A DNA stretch of 64,000 nt from Lagenorhynchus albirostris. Taxonomy: Eukaryota > Chordata > Mammalia > Artiodactyla > Delphinidae. The DNA lies in assembly GCF_949774975.1 (NCBI RefSeq), contig NC_083116.1, forward strand, positions 77,016,819-77,080,818. The letters are read 5' to 3'. A program made the translations under genes and the position numbers. The notes under the pieces are model-generated. The model was not told the DNA's origin. It searched no databases and saw only the letters and a list, made by a program, of their open reading frames with translations. Shown one piece after another: positions 56,201 through 64,000 of this stretch. Each line of letters starts with the position of its first letter. Position 1 is the first letter of the stretch.

Positions 56201-57102
56201 TAGGATTGTATTACTATAAACTTCCCTCTTGTAACTGCTTTTGCTGCATCCCATAGGTTTTGGGTTGTCTTGTCTCCATTGTCATTTGTTTCTATGTATT
56301 TTTTTATTTCCTCTTTCTTTTCTTCAGTTATGACTTCGTTATTAGGTAGTGTATTGTTTAGCGTCCATGTGGTTTTTTTTTTACACATTTTTTCCTGTAA
56401 TTGATATGTAGTCTCATAGAATTGTGTTCAGAAAAGATACTTGATACAATTTCAATTTTCTTAAATTTACCAAGACTTGATTTGTGACCCAAGTTATGAT
56501 CTATCCTGGAGAATGTTCCATGAGCCCTTGAGAAAAATGTGTATTCTGTTGTTTTTGGATGGAATGTCGTATAAATATCAATTATGTCCATCTTGTATCA
56601 TTTAAAGCTTGTGTTTCCTTATTTATTTTCATTTTGGATGATCTATTCATTGGTGAAAGTGGGGTGTTAATATCCCCTACTATGAATGTGTTACTGTCGA
56701 TTTCCCCTTTTATTGCTGTTAGTATTTGCCTTATGTATTGAGGTGCTCCTATGTTGGGTGTGTAAATATTTACAATTGTTTTATCTTCTTCTTGGATTGA
56801 TCCCTTGATCATTATGTAGTGTCCTTCTTTGTCTCTTCTAATAGTCTTATTTTAAAGTCTATTTTGTCTGATATGAGAATTGCTACTCCAGCTTTCTTTT
56901 GTTTTCCATTTGCATGGAATATCTTTTTCCATCCCCTAACTTTCAGTCTGTATGTGTCTCTAGGTCTGAAGTGAGTCTCTTGTAGACAGCGTGTATATGG
57001 GTTTTGTTTTTATATCCATTCAGCCAATCTGTGTCTTTTGGTGGGAGCATTTATTCCATTTACCTTTAAGGTAATTATCAATATGTATGTTCCTATTCCC
57101 AT
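53298..57102 (-). pseudogene. L1 ORF2 of copy E
   Basis: The start ATG is at 57,100-57,102 and the stop TAA at 53,298-53,300, spanning about 1,268 codons. The endonuclease keeps LQETHFR, but GDFN reads GDIN (VGDINTPLS) and SDH reads SEH (SEHNSMRL). The RT fingers KSPGPDGFTGEFYQ are at 55,451-55,813. The catalytic motif reads L-A-D-D near 55,010-55,022, so the aspartates are kept. The C-terminal zinc-knuckle-like CGEKGTPLHCWWEC is at 53,430-53,744. Several frameshifts and stops prevent a full product. Confidence 0.85.
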
Positions 57103-57164
57103 TTTCTTAATTGTTTTGTGTTCGGGTTCGTTATTGTATGTCATTTTCTTCTATTGTGTTTCGT

Positions 57165-57346
57165 GCCTATAGAAGTTCCTTAACATTTTTTGTAAAGCTG
57201 CATTGGTGGCGCTGAACTCTCTCAGCATTTGCTTGTCTGTAAAAGTATTAGTTTCTCCATCAAATCTGAATGAGATCCTTGCTGGGTAGAGTAATCTTGG
57301 TTGCAGGTTTTTCTCATTCATCACCTTAAATATGTCCTGCCAGTCC
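57165..57346 (-). pseudogene. L1 ORF1 C-terminal remnant of copy E
   Basis: Only the last roughly 60 codons remain: RDWQDIFKVMNEKNLQPRLLYPARISFRFDGE through LREFSAT.AALQKM. At about 57,346 the frame runs into 5'UTR sequence (ARQGH), so the coiled coil and RRM have been deleted along with the proximal 5'UTR. Compared with copy A about 1.0 kb is missing (A positions about 18,430-19,425). Confidence 0.8.
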
Positions 57347-57604
57347 CTGTGTCCCTGTCTTGCTAGTTTTTTGGCATAGGGTGTCCAGCACTGTAGCTTG
57401 CTGGTCGTTGAGTGAAGCTGGGTGCTGGTGTTGAGATAGAGATCTCTGGGAGATTTTCGCCATTTGATATTATGTGAAGCTGGGAGGTCTCTTGTGGACC
57501 AGTGTCCTGAAGTTGGCTCTCCCACCTCAGAGATACAGCACTGACTCCTGGCTGCAGCACCAAGAGTGTTTCATCCGCACGGCTCAGAATAAAATTGAAA
57601 AATT

Positions 57605-57635
<31 letters not shown>

Positions 57636-59156
57636 GAAAGAATGAAAGAAAGGAAGAAAGAAAGAAAGAAGGGAGGGAGGAAGGGAGGGAGGGAGGCTGG
57701 AAGGAAGGAAGGAGGAAAGGAAAGGAAAGGAAAGAAAGAAAGAAAGAAAGAAAGAAGATAAAATAAAGTTATTAAAATAATTAAGAAAAAAATGTTTTAA
57801 GGAAAAAAACAACAACAAAAAACAGATGGATAGAACCCTAGGAAAAATGGTGGATGCAAAGCTATACAGACAAAATCTCACACAGAAGCATACAGATACA
57901 CACACAAAAAAAGCAAAAGGGGAAAAATTATAAATCTTGCTCTCAAAGTCCACCTCCTCAATTTGGGATGATGTGTTGTCTATTCATGTATTCCACAGAT
58001 GCAGGGTACATCAAGTTGATTGTGGAGCATTCATCCACTGCTTCTGAGACTTCTGGGAGGGATTTCCCTTTCTCTTCTTTGTTCTCACAGCTCCTGGGGC
58101 TCAGCTTTGGATTTGGCCCCGCCTCTGCATGTAGGTCTCTGGAGGGCATCTGTTCTTTGCCCAGACAGGACAGGGTTAAAGGAACAGCTTTGGGGACTCT
58201 GGCTCACTCAGGCTAGGGGGAGGGAGGGGTATGGTGTGCGCGGCAAGCCTGCGGTGGCAGAGTCTGGCGTGATATTGCACCAGCCTGAGACGTGCTGTGG
58301 GGTCTCCCGGGGAAGTTGTCCCTGGATCCCGGGACCCTGGCAGTGGCGGGCTGCACAGGCTCCCCAGAAGGGAGGTGTAGATAGTGACCTGTCCTCATAC
58401 ACAGGCTTCTTGGTGACACCATCAACAGACTTAGCATCTGTTGCCCATCTCTGTGGTCTCTGCTTTTAGCTGTGACTCGCACCCATCTCCGGAGCTACTT
58501 TAAGCAGCACTCTTAATCCCCTCTCCTCGTGCACCAGGAGACAAAGAGGGAAGAAAACGTCTCTTGCCTCTTCAGCAGGTCCAGAATTTTCCCCGGAGTC
58601 CCTCCCGGCTAGCCGTGGTGCACTAACCCCCTGCAGGCTGTGTTCACGCTGCCAACCCCAGTCCTCTCCCTTCGCTCTGACTGAAGCCCGAGTCTCAGCT
58701 CCCAGCCCCGCCTGCCCCAGCGGGTGATCAGACAAGCCTCTTGGGCTGGTAAGTGCCTGTTGGCACTGATCCTCTTTGCGGGAATCTCTCCACTTTGCCC
58801 TCTGTACCCCTGTTGCTGTGCTCTCCTGTGCAGCTCCGAAGATCCCCCCCTTCTGCCACCCGCAGTCTCCCCCCGCGAAGGGTCTTCCTCGTGTGTGGAA
58901 ACCTTTCCTCCTTCACAGCTCCCTCCCACTGGTGCAGGTCCCGCCCCTATGCTTTTGTCTCTGTTTATTCTTTTTTCTTTTGCCCTACCCAGGTACGTGG
59001 GGGATTTCTTGCCTTTTGGGAGGTCTGAGGTCTTCTACCTGCGTTCAGTAGGTGTTCTGTAGGAGATGTTCCACGTGTAGATGTATTTCTGCTGTATCTC
59101 TGGGGAGGAAGGTGATCACTGCGTCTTACTCTTCCGCCATGTTCCCCAATCTCCCT
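57347..59156 (-). promoter_or_regulatory. 5'UTR of L1 copy E
   Basis: The distal GC-rich part (58,020-59,140) retains many CpGs (GGATCCCGGGACC; CCCCGCGAAGGG; AGGTACGTGGGGG). The GAAA tract lies at 57,604-57,760. The 5' terminus carries CCGCCATGTT (AACATGGCGG), so the YY1-like core has one mismatch. Confidence 0.75.
57604..57760. repeat. (GAAA)n/(GGGA)n/(GGAAA)n purine tract in the L1 5'UTR
   Basis: A run of about 155 bases of pure purines apart from a few interruptions: GAAAGAAAGAAAG, then GGGAGGGAGGAAGGGAGGG, then GGAAAGGAAAGGAAAG and again GAAAGAAAG. It is the longest of the three 5'UTR tracts and has the most varied units. Confidence 0.95.
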
Positions 59157-59170
59157 TGGTATCCTTTCTT

Positions 59171-59328
59171 ATTTATGAAAGCTAGTCAATTTTGGAAAAA
59201 GCATAAACTGAGCTGGATTTGGGGATTCTGGTCCCACAATAATTTAATTTGTTTCATAAACAGTCCCAAGGGCTCTTGAAAGGCAAAGTCAATGAAAGGC
59301 AACTCCTTCCCCAAGCACGCACGCATGT

Positions 59329-59329
<1 letters not shown>
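59171..59329. other. Short single-copy segment
   Basis: Flanking DNA of L1 copy E. TGGATTTGGGGATTCTGG and CCCAAGGGCTCTTG are not assigned to a family. It is contiguous with 52,914 once copy E and one duplication are removed. Confidence 0.4.

Positions 59330-59367
<38 letters not shown>
59330..59367. repeat. (AC)n microsatellite
   Basis: About 38 bases of AC repeats preceded by GCACGCACGCATGTGC. Confidence 0.95.
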
Positions 59368-59370
<3 letters not shown>

Positions 59371-59574
59371 GTTCATTAATAATGTTAGGTATTCTGAGTA
59401 AATTACTGATAGCAGTTTTTTTCTAAATCTTAATCCAAGTGGATGATTAAATTTAAGAAAAATAGTACTGACTTTATTTTGTTATAATTTCATTAAAACT
59501 ATTAAATTTATAATTTAAGAAATAAAGTGATATATATATGTGTATGTATTTTATCACCTTTTAAAAAAAACTTT

Positions 59575-60490
59575 AAAATATCCAAGTAATATATATTTGT
59601 AGAAATTTTAGAAGGTAAAAAATAAGCACAAAATATTAAATCTCTTATACCAGCAACCAGTGTTAACCACTGGTAAAATTTACAGTATGTTACTTTTTGT
59701 ATGTGGGTATACTTTTTATAAAATAATGTATTTTATTTTATACTGTTTAGAAATTTGCTTTTTTCACTTAGATAAATATCATGGATCTTTCCATTTAATT
59801 AAATATTCTTCTACAGTTTCTTTTTGATGAATGTAAAACATTCATTTGCATTCATGTGCATTTATGTTGTTTGTAATTTTTGAACATTATGTTCAACAAT
59901 TTAAGTAATAGATTGTAACTAAATCTTTACATATATCCATAATTATTTCCTGTACATTCTATAATTGAAATTTCTAAGTCAAAGACTGAATATTTTACGT
60001 CTTTAAATACATATCATTAGAGATTTTAAGACAATTTTAATTTCCACTAATGATATATGATTGCCTGTTTATCTGAACTCTTGCCAACTTGTCAATACTA
60101 GATATTAACAGTTTTAAATAAATCTGTACCAATTTCACAGTCAAAGCATTTTATTTCATTGATATTTTAATTTCTATTTTGTACTGTTTTTTCAAACCTT
60201 AATTGTCTAATTTTAAAAATTACCTCTTCAAATCTTTGTCCAATTTTTTTCTAATGGAGTTCTTATCTTTCAATAATTTATGAGAGCTCAATATATGCTA
60301 ATAAGAGTAGTTTCTAGTTGTATATTCTGAAACTATATATTTTCCCCATTTTGTATTTGCCTTTTCATTTTATTTTTTTTTACCTTTTTAAATTATGGAA
60401 TTTTATGTTTATGTTTTCATTTTTATTGGTCAAATCCATTATATTTTTCTTTATGCTTTCTCTCTTTAGAGTTATATGTTTTTTGTTGGA
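59575..60490 (-). mobile_element. Ancient L1M fragment
   Basis: On the + strand the order is AAGTAATATATATTTGTAGAAATTTTAGAA, CCAGCAACCAGTGTTAACC, GGATCTTTCCATTTAATTAAATA, GAAATTTCTAAGTCAAAGACTG, GAGAGCTCAATATATGC and CCCCATTTTGTATTTGCC. It ends with TATTGGTCAAATCCATTA. This is the order of antisense copies of ancient L1M elements from 3'UTR into ORF2. No frame survives. Confidence 0.65.
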
Positions 60491-60995
60491 GAATATTTTG
60501 GTAATAACTTTTGGCTTTATATTTTCTCAAGCCTTTTAAGTTTTTGATTCTTGATGCATTGTTGAATTGTTGCTTTGCTGAAACTTCATTTCTTGGTGAA
60601 TGACTGTTTTTTGGTTTTCCCTTATTTCTAGAAATGTTCAGAGCTTTTGCACTGTGAATGAGCAAACATTTTCTAAAGAACTACTTCTCAAATACTTCAA
60701 ACATAATATATCGAGCTTCATATAACAGCTTAATGTGTATAAGTATGATTGTTTCATTTCTGCAAGCATTGTTAGAATTGGGATATCACAGAAAAGTTAA
60801 CTCTTTTATTTAAAACATATGAATACCACTCTGTGTTGGGTAAGGACGTTTAATACAGTCTATCAGTAAGACTTTACTAGTTTATTTTACTGATTGTGGT
60901 TTCAAACATAACAATTTCCTTTCTGGAAAGCCCTGCTTTAATCTTTGTGAGTTATAGACTCTTAGAAGTGAACATTGCATAAAAGTTTATCAAGT
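60491..60995. other. No recognised feature
   Basis: AT-rich sequence. The first 120 bases may continue the ancient L1M copy. No gene or structured element was seen. Confidence 0.4.
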
Positions 60996-61095
60996 TCAAA
61001 CCTATTACATTATAGCTAAGGAATGGAACTTAAAGAGATTAAGTAGATTTGCCTCATATCATACAGCTAGTCAACTCAGGTCTGGACACCATTAC
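60996..61095 (-). mobile_element. MIR SINE fragment (minus)
   Basis: ATTATAGCTAAGGAATGGAAC, AGAGATTAAGTAGATTTGCCTC and CATACAGCTAGTCAACTCAGG follow the antisense MIR core (gaaactgag...gttaagtaacttgcc...cacacagctag). Confidence 0.75.
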
Positions 61096-61993
61096 TCTGA
61101 TTAAAAATAGATATTTTTACTCTCTCTAATCTTTAGAAATCAATGTCTGACATAGCAGTGATGTGAGCCATACTGCTGCCTTAAAGCCTCTTTTTTCTAC
61201 AGAAATATTTGTGTAACCATTATGAAAAAGTTGAGAAATACATAAAACTATATATATATATATATATAAATACACTCTTTTGTAAAATTTGTTTGTTGCA
61301 TATTTTAACCTAGCGTTGTGTCGTAAATGTTTCCTCACACTTAGCATAATATTTTTTTATGTTATGTAATACCATGATCATTATTAAGGCCACTCTTATT
61401 TTTACATGCTTTTAAAAATGTACTTCTGTTATTCTGTTTTTCCTTATTTTAGCTAAATGTTCATAATGAACATGTATTTTTATAGTAAAAAGGAAACATT
61501 ATTTATACAAAATATCTTTGAAATAATACTTTCAGGACCTCAAAGTGGTGGTGAGATTGTACAATGAACTGCTTTAAATCATTCAGGTTTAGAAGCACAG
61601 AAGATTTTAAAACTTATTAACAACATAAAATAGTTTAATTTTAAATATCTGAGATATACCAACCAAAGTCATACTTATTCCTATATGTTTAGTTAAAGGA
61701 TTTATTCATGAACTCTTAAGTTTAGTTAGTTTTTCCCATTCTTCCTCTTTTAATCTTCCACTTTATCCCTTTACTATTGAATCTATCTCTTGATCATGTC
61801 TAGAGTCATGATCTGTTTACCTAATTACTTTGAAGAATAGAAAGCTATCTGTCCACTTTCCCATACCATCCCAATTTTGATTTTTTAGCACTTTAGGGTT
61901 TTTTTAGATTTAATTAAACATTCTACAATGTGATTGGCATATATCCAATTAATAGGAATTTCCAATAGAAAAGTTCATTGAATTATTGCTTTT
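61096..61993. other. No recognised gene; short (TA)n run
   Basis: AT-rich DNA. A (TA) run of about 20 bases lies at 61,249-61,268. The stretch 61,300-61,500 has vague resemblance to ancient L1M (TTAGCATAATATTTTTTTATG) but not enough to annotate. Confidence 0.35.
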
Positions 61994-62129
61994 CAATAAT
62001 ATTTCATATTTCTAAACTGAGTTTTAAATTTAGTGTTTATTATTGTGGGTTATAGACAGGTCAATAATACTACATATTTCTAAACTGAGTTTTAAATTTA
62101 ATGTTTATTATTGTGGGTTATAGGCAGGA
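61994..62129. repeat. 68-bp tandem duplication
   Basis: The unit from CAATAATATTTCATATTTC to GGGTTATAGACAGGT occurs at 61,994-62,061 and again at 62,062-62,129 with only a handful of differences (about 90-95% identical). A third start (AATAATATTC) begins at 62,131. The flanks are single-copy. Confidence 0.9.
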
Positions 62130-62139
62130 AAATAATATT

Positions 62140-63045
62140 CTTTACTATTGTTAGAATGAGAAATTACAGTAAATTATTTTTGGTCCATTGTAGGAAAGCA
62201 GTCACGCAAGACAAAATAATTATAGTTTAGCCATAAAACCTGGGCAAGAAATTAAAGAACCCTAATAAATACACTGATGCTCTCATAAAAGTTTACCAAA
62301 TGTTTGTCTCCCTTTCAAAATGGAAAGAAAATTCTCTAATAAAGATGTCACAGAATATAACTACTCATGACATGTATCACTGCTTATTTTAAGTCTTCTG
62401 CTAAAAGTACATATATAAATTTTGGTGGCAATATGGTATAATTGATAAAATGTGTAGCTTATATGTTTCTCCATCAGCATACCTCTGTCCTTATTTGTTA
62501 TGTCTGATTAGTAAGTAGGCAAATATATATAAACACAAAAAGAAGCCTAGCACCAAGGGACATGGAGGACCCAGGACAGGAAGCAACCGCCCTGGCATGA
62601 AGGGACAAATATTTTGAACCTAAATGCTTTCTATCAAAAGATAGAGAGGGAAAAATGATGGAGGAAATTTTCGCATATTGAGGTATGACAAGTCATTCTG
62701 GCTTATACATGATTTAACTTAAACCAGAACAGCAAATTTCATGGCCTATTAAACATATATTATACACCTGCTTTAACCTTAAAGAAAAGAATACATTAAA
62801 AAATCAAAATGGAGTAACTGTGGTTCAGGCACACAAAATAAACTAGGTAGCCATTGTGGGCATGATATTAGACATGTTCCTGTATTACTGAGAACTTGAA
62901 TTTTCTGAACTGTATCAAAATTAAGGACACCACCAGCTGTTCTCAAAACAATATCTACTAACAACTGCCAACTACAATCTTATGGTCTCAAGGTCTCCTC
63001 TTATAACTATGAAACCTTTCTCTTAGTTTAGGAATAGTAGTCAGA
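62140..63045. other. Unassigned DNA upstream of the ERV remnant
   Basis: No open frame or clear LTR was seen. A slightly GC-richer patch at 62,545-62,600 (CATGGAGGACCCAGGACAGG) and an A-rich TTAAAAAATCAAAATGGAG stretch at 62,795-62,815 could belong to retroviral DNA, but I cannot identify gag, pol, LTR ends or envelope surface-subunit sequence here. Confidence 0.35.
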
Positions 63046-63050
63046 AATGA

Positions 63051-63497
63051 GACAGTCAAGCAGTAGCCTCCCAGAAGAAGGCACTAGATTCTTTAGCCAG
63101 AATAATTCTAGACAATAAAATGGCTTTAAATTATATTTTAGCTGAAAAAAAAATGGAGACATATGCAAAGTGGTCAATAGCTCCTGTTATGTATGTTAAC
63201 ATCCCTGGAAAAGTTGAAACCAAAATAAATAGAATAATTCAAAAGGTGACTTGATTAGAGAATGTACATAAAGAGGACCCACTCCAAAATTTATTTTTCT
63301 GGTTGCCATTTGGAATAGGAGAACTCTTTCAGAGAATACTACAAGGGTACATTTTAATCATTATCCTCATCGTAATATGTCTACTAATTTTCAAATGTTT
63401 GTCCAGGTGCTATGATGAAGCAATCAAAGTGAGAGATAATGTTTTCATAATTGAAAATATTGATGGTAAGCCTGGGACTCAGAATTCTTTAAAATGA
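63051..63497 (+). pseudogene. Endogenous-retrovirus env remnant (transmembrane subunit)
   Basis: One + frame reads through the transmembrane half of a retroviral envelope, interrupted only by a TGA at 63,252-63,254 and preceded by a TGA at 63,048-63,050. Visible parts are a heptad-like stretch (ALDSLARIILDNK, 63,078-63,116), a membrane-proximal WLPFGIG (from about 63,300), a hydrophobic anchor (ILIIILIVICLLIF) and a short cytoplasmic tail of about 30 residues ending at 63,497. Layout and phrases point to a class I (gammaretrovirus-like) envelope. The cysteine cluster expected just after the heptad region is absent: that stretch (63,135-63,180) has no Cys. It is a decayed fossil without surface subunit. 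Confidence 0.75.
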
Positions 63498-63526
63498 AAG
63501 TCAATGACTTTCTCTTTTCTAATCCT

Positions 63527-63775
63527 CATGTACTGTTGGTGTGAATGTAAATTGGTGCAACCACTAATGAAAACAGTATGGAGATTCCTCAGAAAGTTAA
63601 AAATAGAAGTACCATATGATCCAGAAATTTCACTCCTGGGTATTTATATGAAGAAAATGAAAACAATAATTATAAAAGATACATGTACCCCTGTGTTTAT
63701 TACAGAATTATTTACAATAGCCAAGATATATATGGAAGCAATCTAAGTATCCATCAACAAATGAATTGTAAAAAA
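63527..63775 (+). mobile_element. 5'-truncated L1 ORF2 C-terminal scrap
   Basis: The + frame 63,504-63,746 encodes YCWCECKLVQPL, WRFLRKLKIEVPYDPEISLLGIY and FITELFTIAKIYMEAI, the L1 ORF2 C-terminal region. It ends at TTGTAAAAAAAAAACC (63,765-63,782), so the element stops in ORF2 without a 3'UTR. It begins within 30 bases of the ERV env stop. Confidence 0.8.
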
Positions 63776-63782
63776 AAAAACC

Positions 63783-64000
63783 CACAGCTACAAACACACA
63801 TCCTGTACTATATTAATTTTAAAAAATATCCTATGAGAAACTGTATGTTTTTAAAGGTTATTAAATGTATTCAGAAGTTTCCCAATCAGAAAATGCTGGT
63901 ATGACAAACAGTGCATACTATGATAATAATTATTTATAAAAACATTACATTTCCTAATGGCTGAATAATTTTCTGTTTTATAGTCAATTTATAAACAAAT
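63783..64000. other. No clear feature to window end
   Basis: AT-rich DNA. CCTAATGGCTGAATAATTTTCTG at the extreme right (63,953-63,975) resembles the start of another antisense ancient L1M, cut by the window edge. Confidence 0.35.

Larger units (their letters stand above)
52929..59156 (-). mobile_element. L1 copy E, with perfect 14-bp target-site duplication
   Basis: This minus-strand L1 of about 6.2 kb is complete at both ends. TGGTATCCTTTCTT flanks it at 52,915-52,928 and 59,157-59,170. The 3'UTR begins on the + strand at CTACATCTTTACTGGTGTATAATTGG. The 5' end is CTTCCGCCATGTTCCCC. An internal deletion of about 1 kb removes most of ORF1 (junction near 57,346). It is similar in preservation to copy D. 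Confidence 0.95.

Noticed and set aside
62140..63045. LTR or surface-subunit sequence upstream of the env remnant
   Set aside because: I could not find TG...CA ends, a TATA/poly-A arrangement, a second copy or an env-like frame. It was left unassigned.
1..64000. CRISPR array, bacterial operon or phage content
   Set aside because: No regularly spaced identical repeats with unique spacers. All repeats are SINEs, L1s or microsatellites, and the sequence is plainly mammalian.

Overview
This window looks like a 64-kb stretch of mammalian, very probably cetacean (whale/dolphin), intergenic DNA. The organism call rests on SINEs. Four roughly 200-bp tRNA-derived elements have the CHR-2-type layout (head GGCTTCCCTGGTGGCGCAG, then GAGAGGCCTGCATAC and poly-A), one longer copy is CHR-1-like, and two short ones are CHR-1-like. 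These families are known from the cetacean/hippopotamus lineage. Ruminant BovB was not seen. I find no convincing exon of a host gene, no rRNA or functional tRNA gene and no CRISPR array. Nearly every open frame is a fragment of LINE-1 (L1) ORF1 or ORF2, or a chance frame in L1 5'UTR, SINE or microsatellite sequence.

Layout, left to right. At 1-7.2 kb lie a MIR scrap and + strand older L1 pieces, one of them with a repeat-rich 5'UTR and an internally shuffled ORF2 that received two SINEs. At 7.2-14.03 kb are minus-strand L1 fragments of several ages, the last (11.15-14.03 kb) with a CHR-2-type SINE in its reverse-transcriptase region. At 14.03-21.2 kb is the most complete L1 (copy A, minus), with 5'UTR, a nearly whole ORF1 and a frameshifted ORF2. 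At 21.2-25.4 kb a minus piece and a + piece meet head to head. At 25.4-33.3 kb are a 3'-truncated minus L1 (copy F) followed by a mosaic of short L1 pieces, SINEs and microsatellites. At 33.3-38.6 kb is L1 copy D (minus). At 38.9-44.1 kb is the longest mostly non-L1 stretch, with ancient MIR/L2-like scraps and AC repeats. At 44.1-51.8 kb is L1 copy C (+), full length but decayed. At 52.9-59.16 kb is L1 copy E (minus), flanked by a clean 14-bp target-site duplication. At 59.2-64 kb is ancient L1M, a MIR, a 68-bp tandem duplication, an endogenous-retrovirus envelope transmembrane-subunit remnant and a 5'-truncated L1 tail.

No set of genes here works together as a host pathway. The functional logic is that of retrotransposons: L1 ORF1 (RNA-binding chaperone) and ORF2 (endonuclease plus reverse transcriptase) mobilise themselves and, in trans, the tRNA-derived SINEs. 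All L1 copies are disabled by stops, frameshifts, deletions or catalytic-residue changes. Copies A, C, D and E differ from one another mainly around the 5'UTR/ORF1 junction: A carries it whole, C has an L1 tail inserted in ORF1, and D and E have different deletions of about 1 kb. Family names are from memory of consensus features; I ran no database search, and most boundaries are good to about 5-30 bases.
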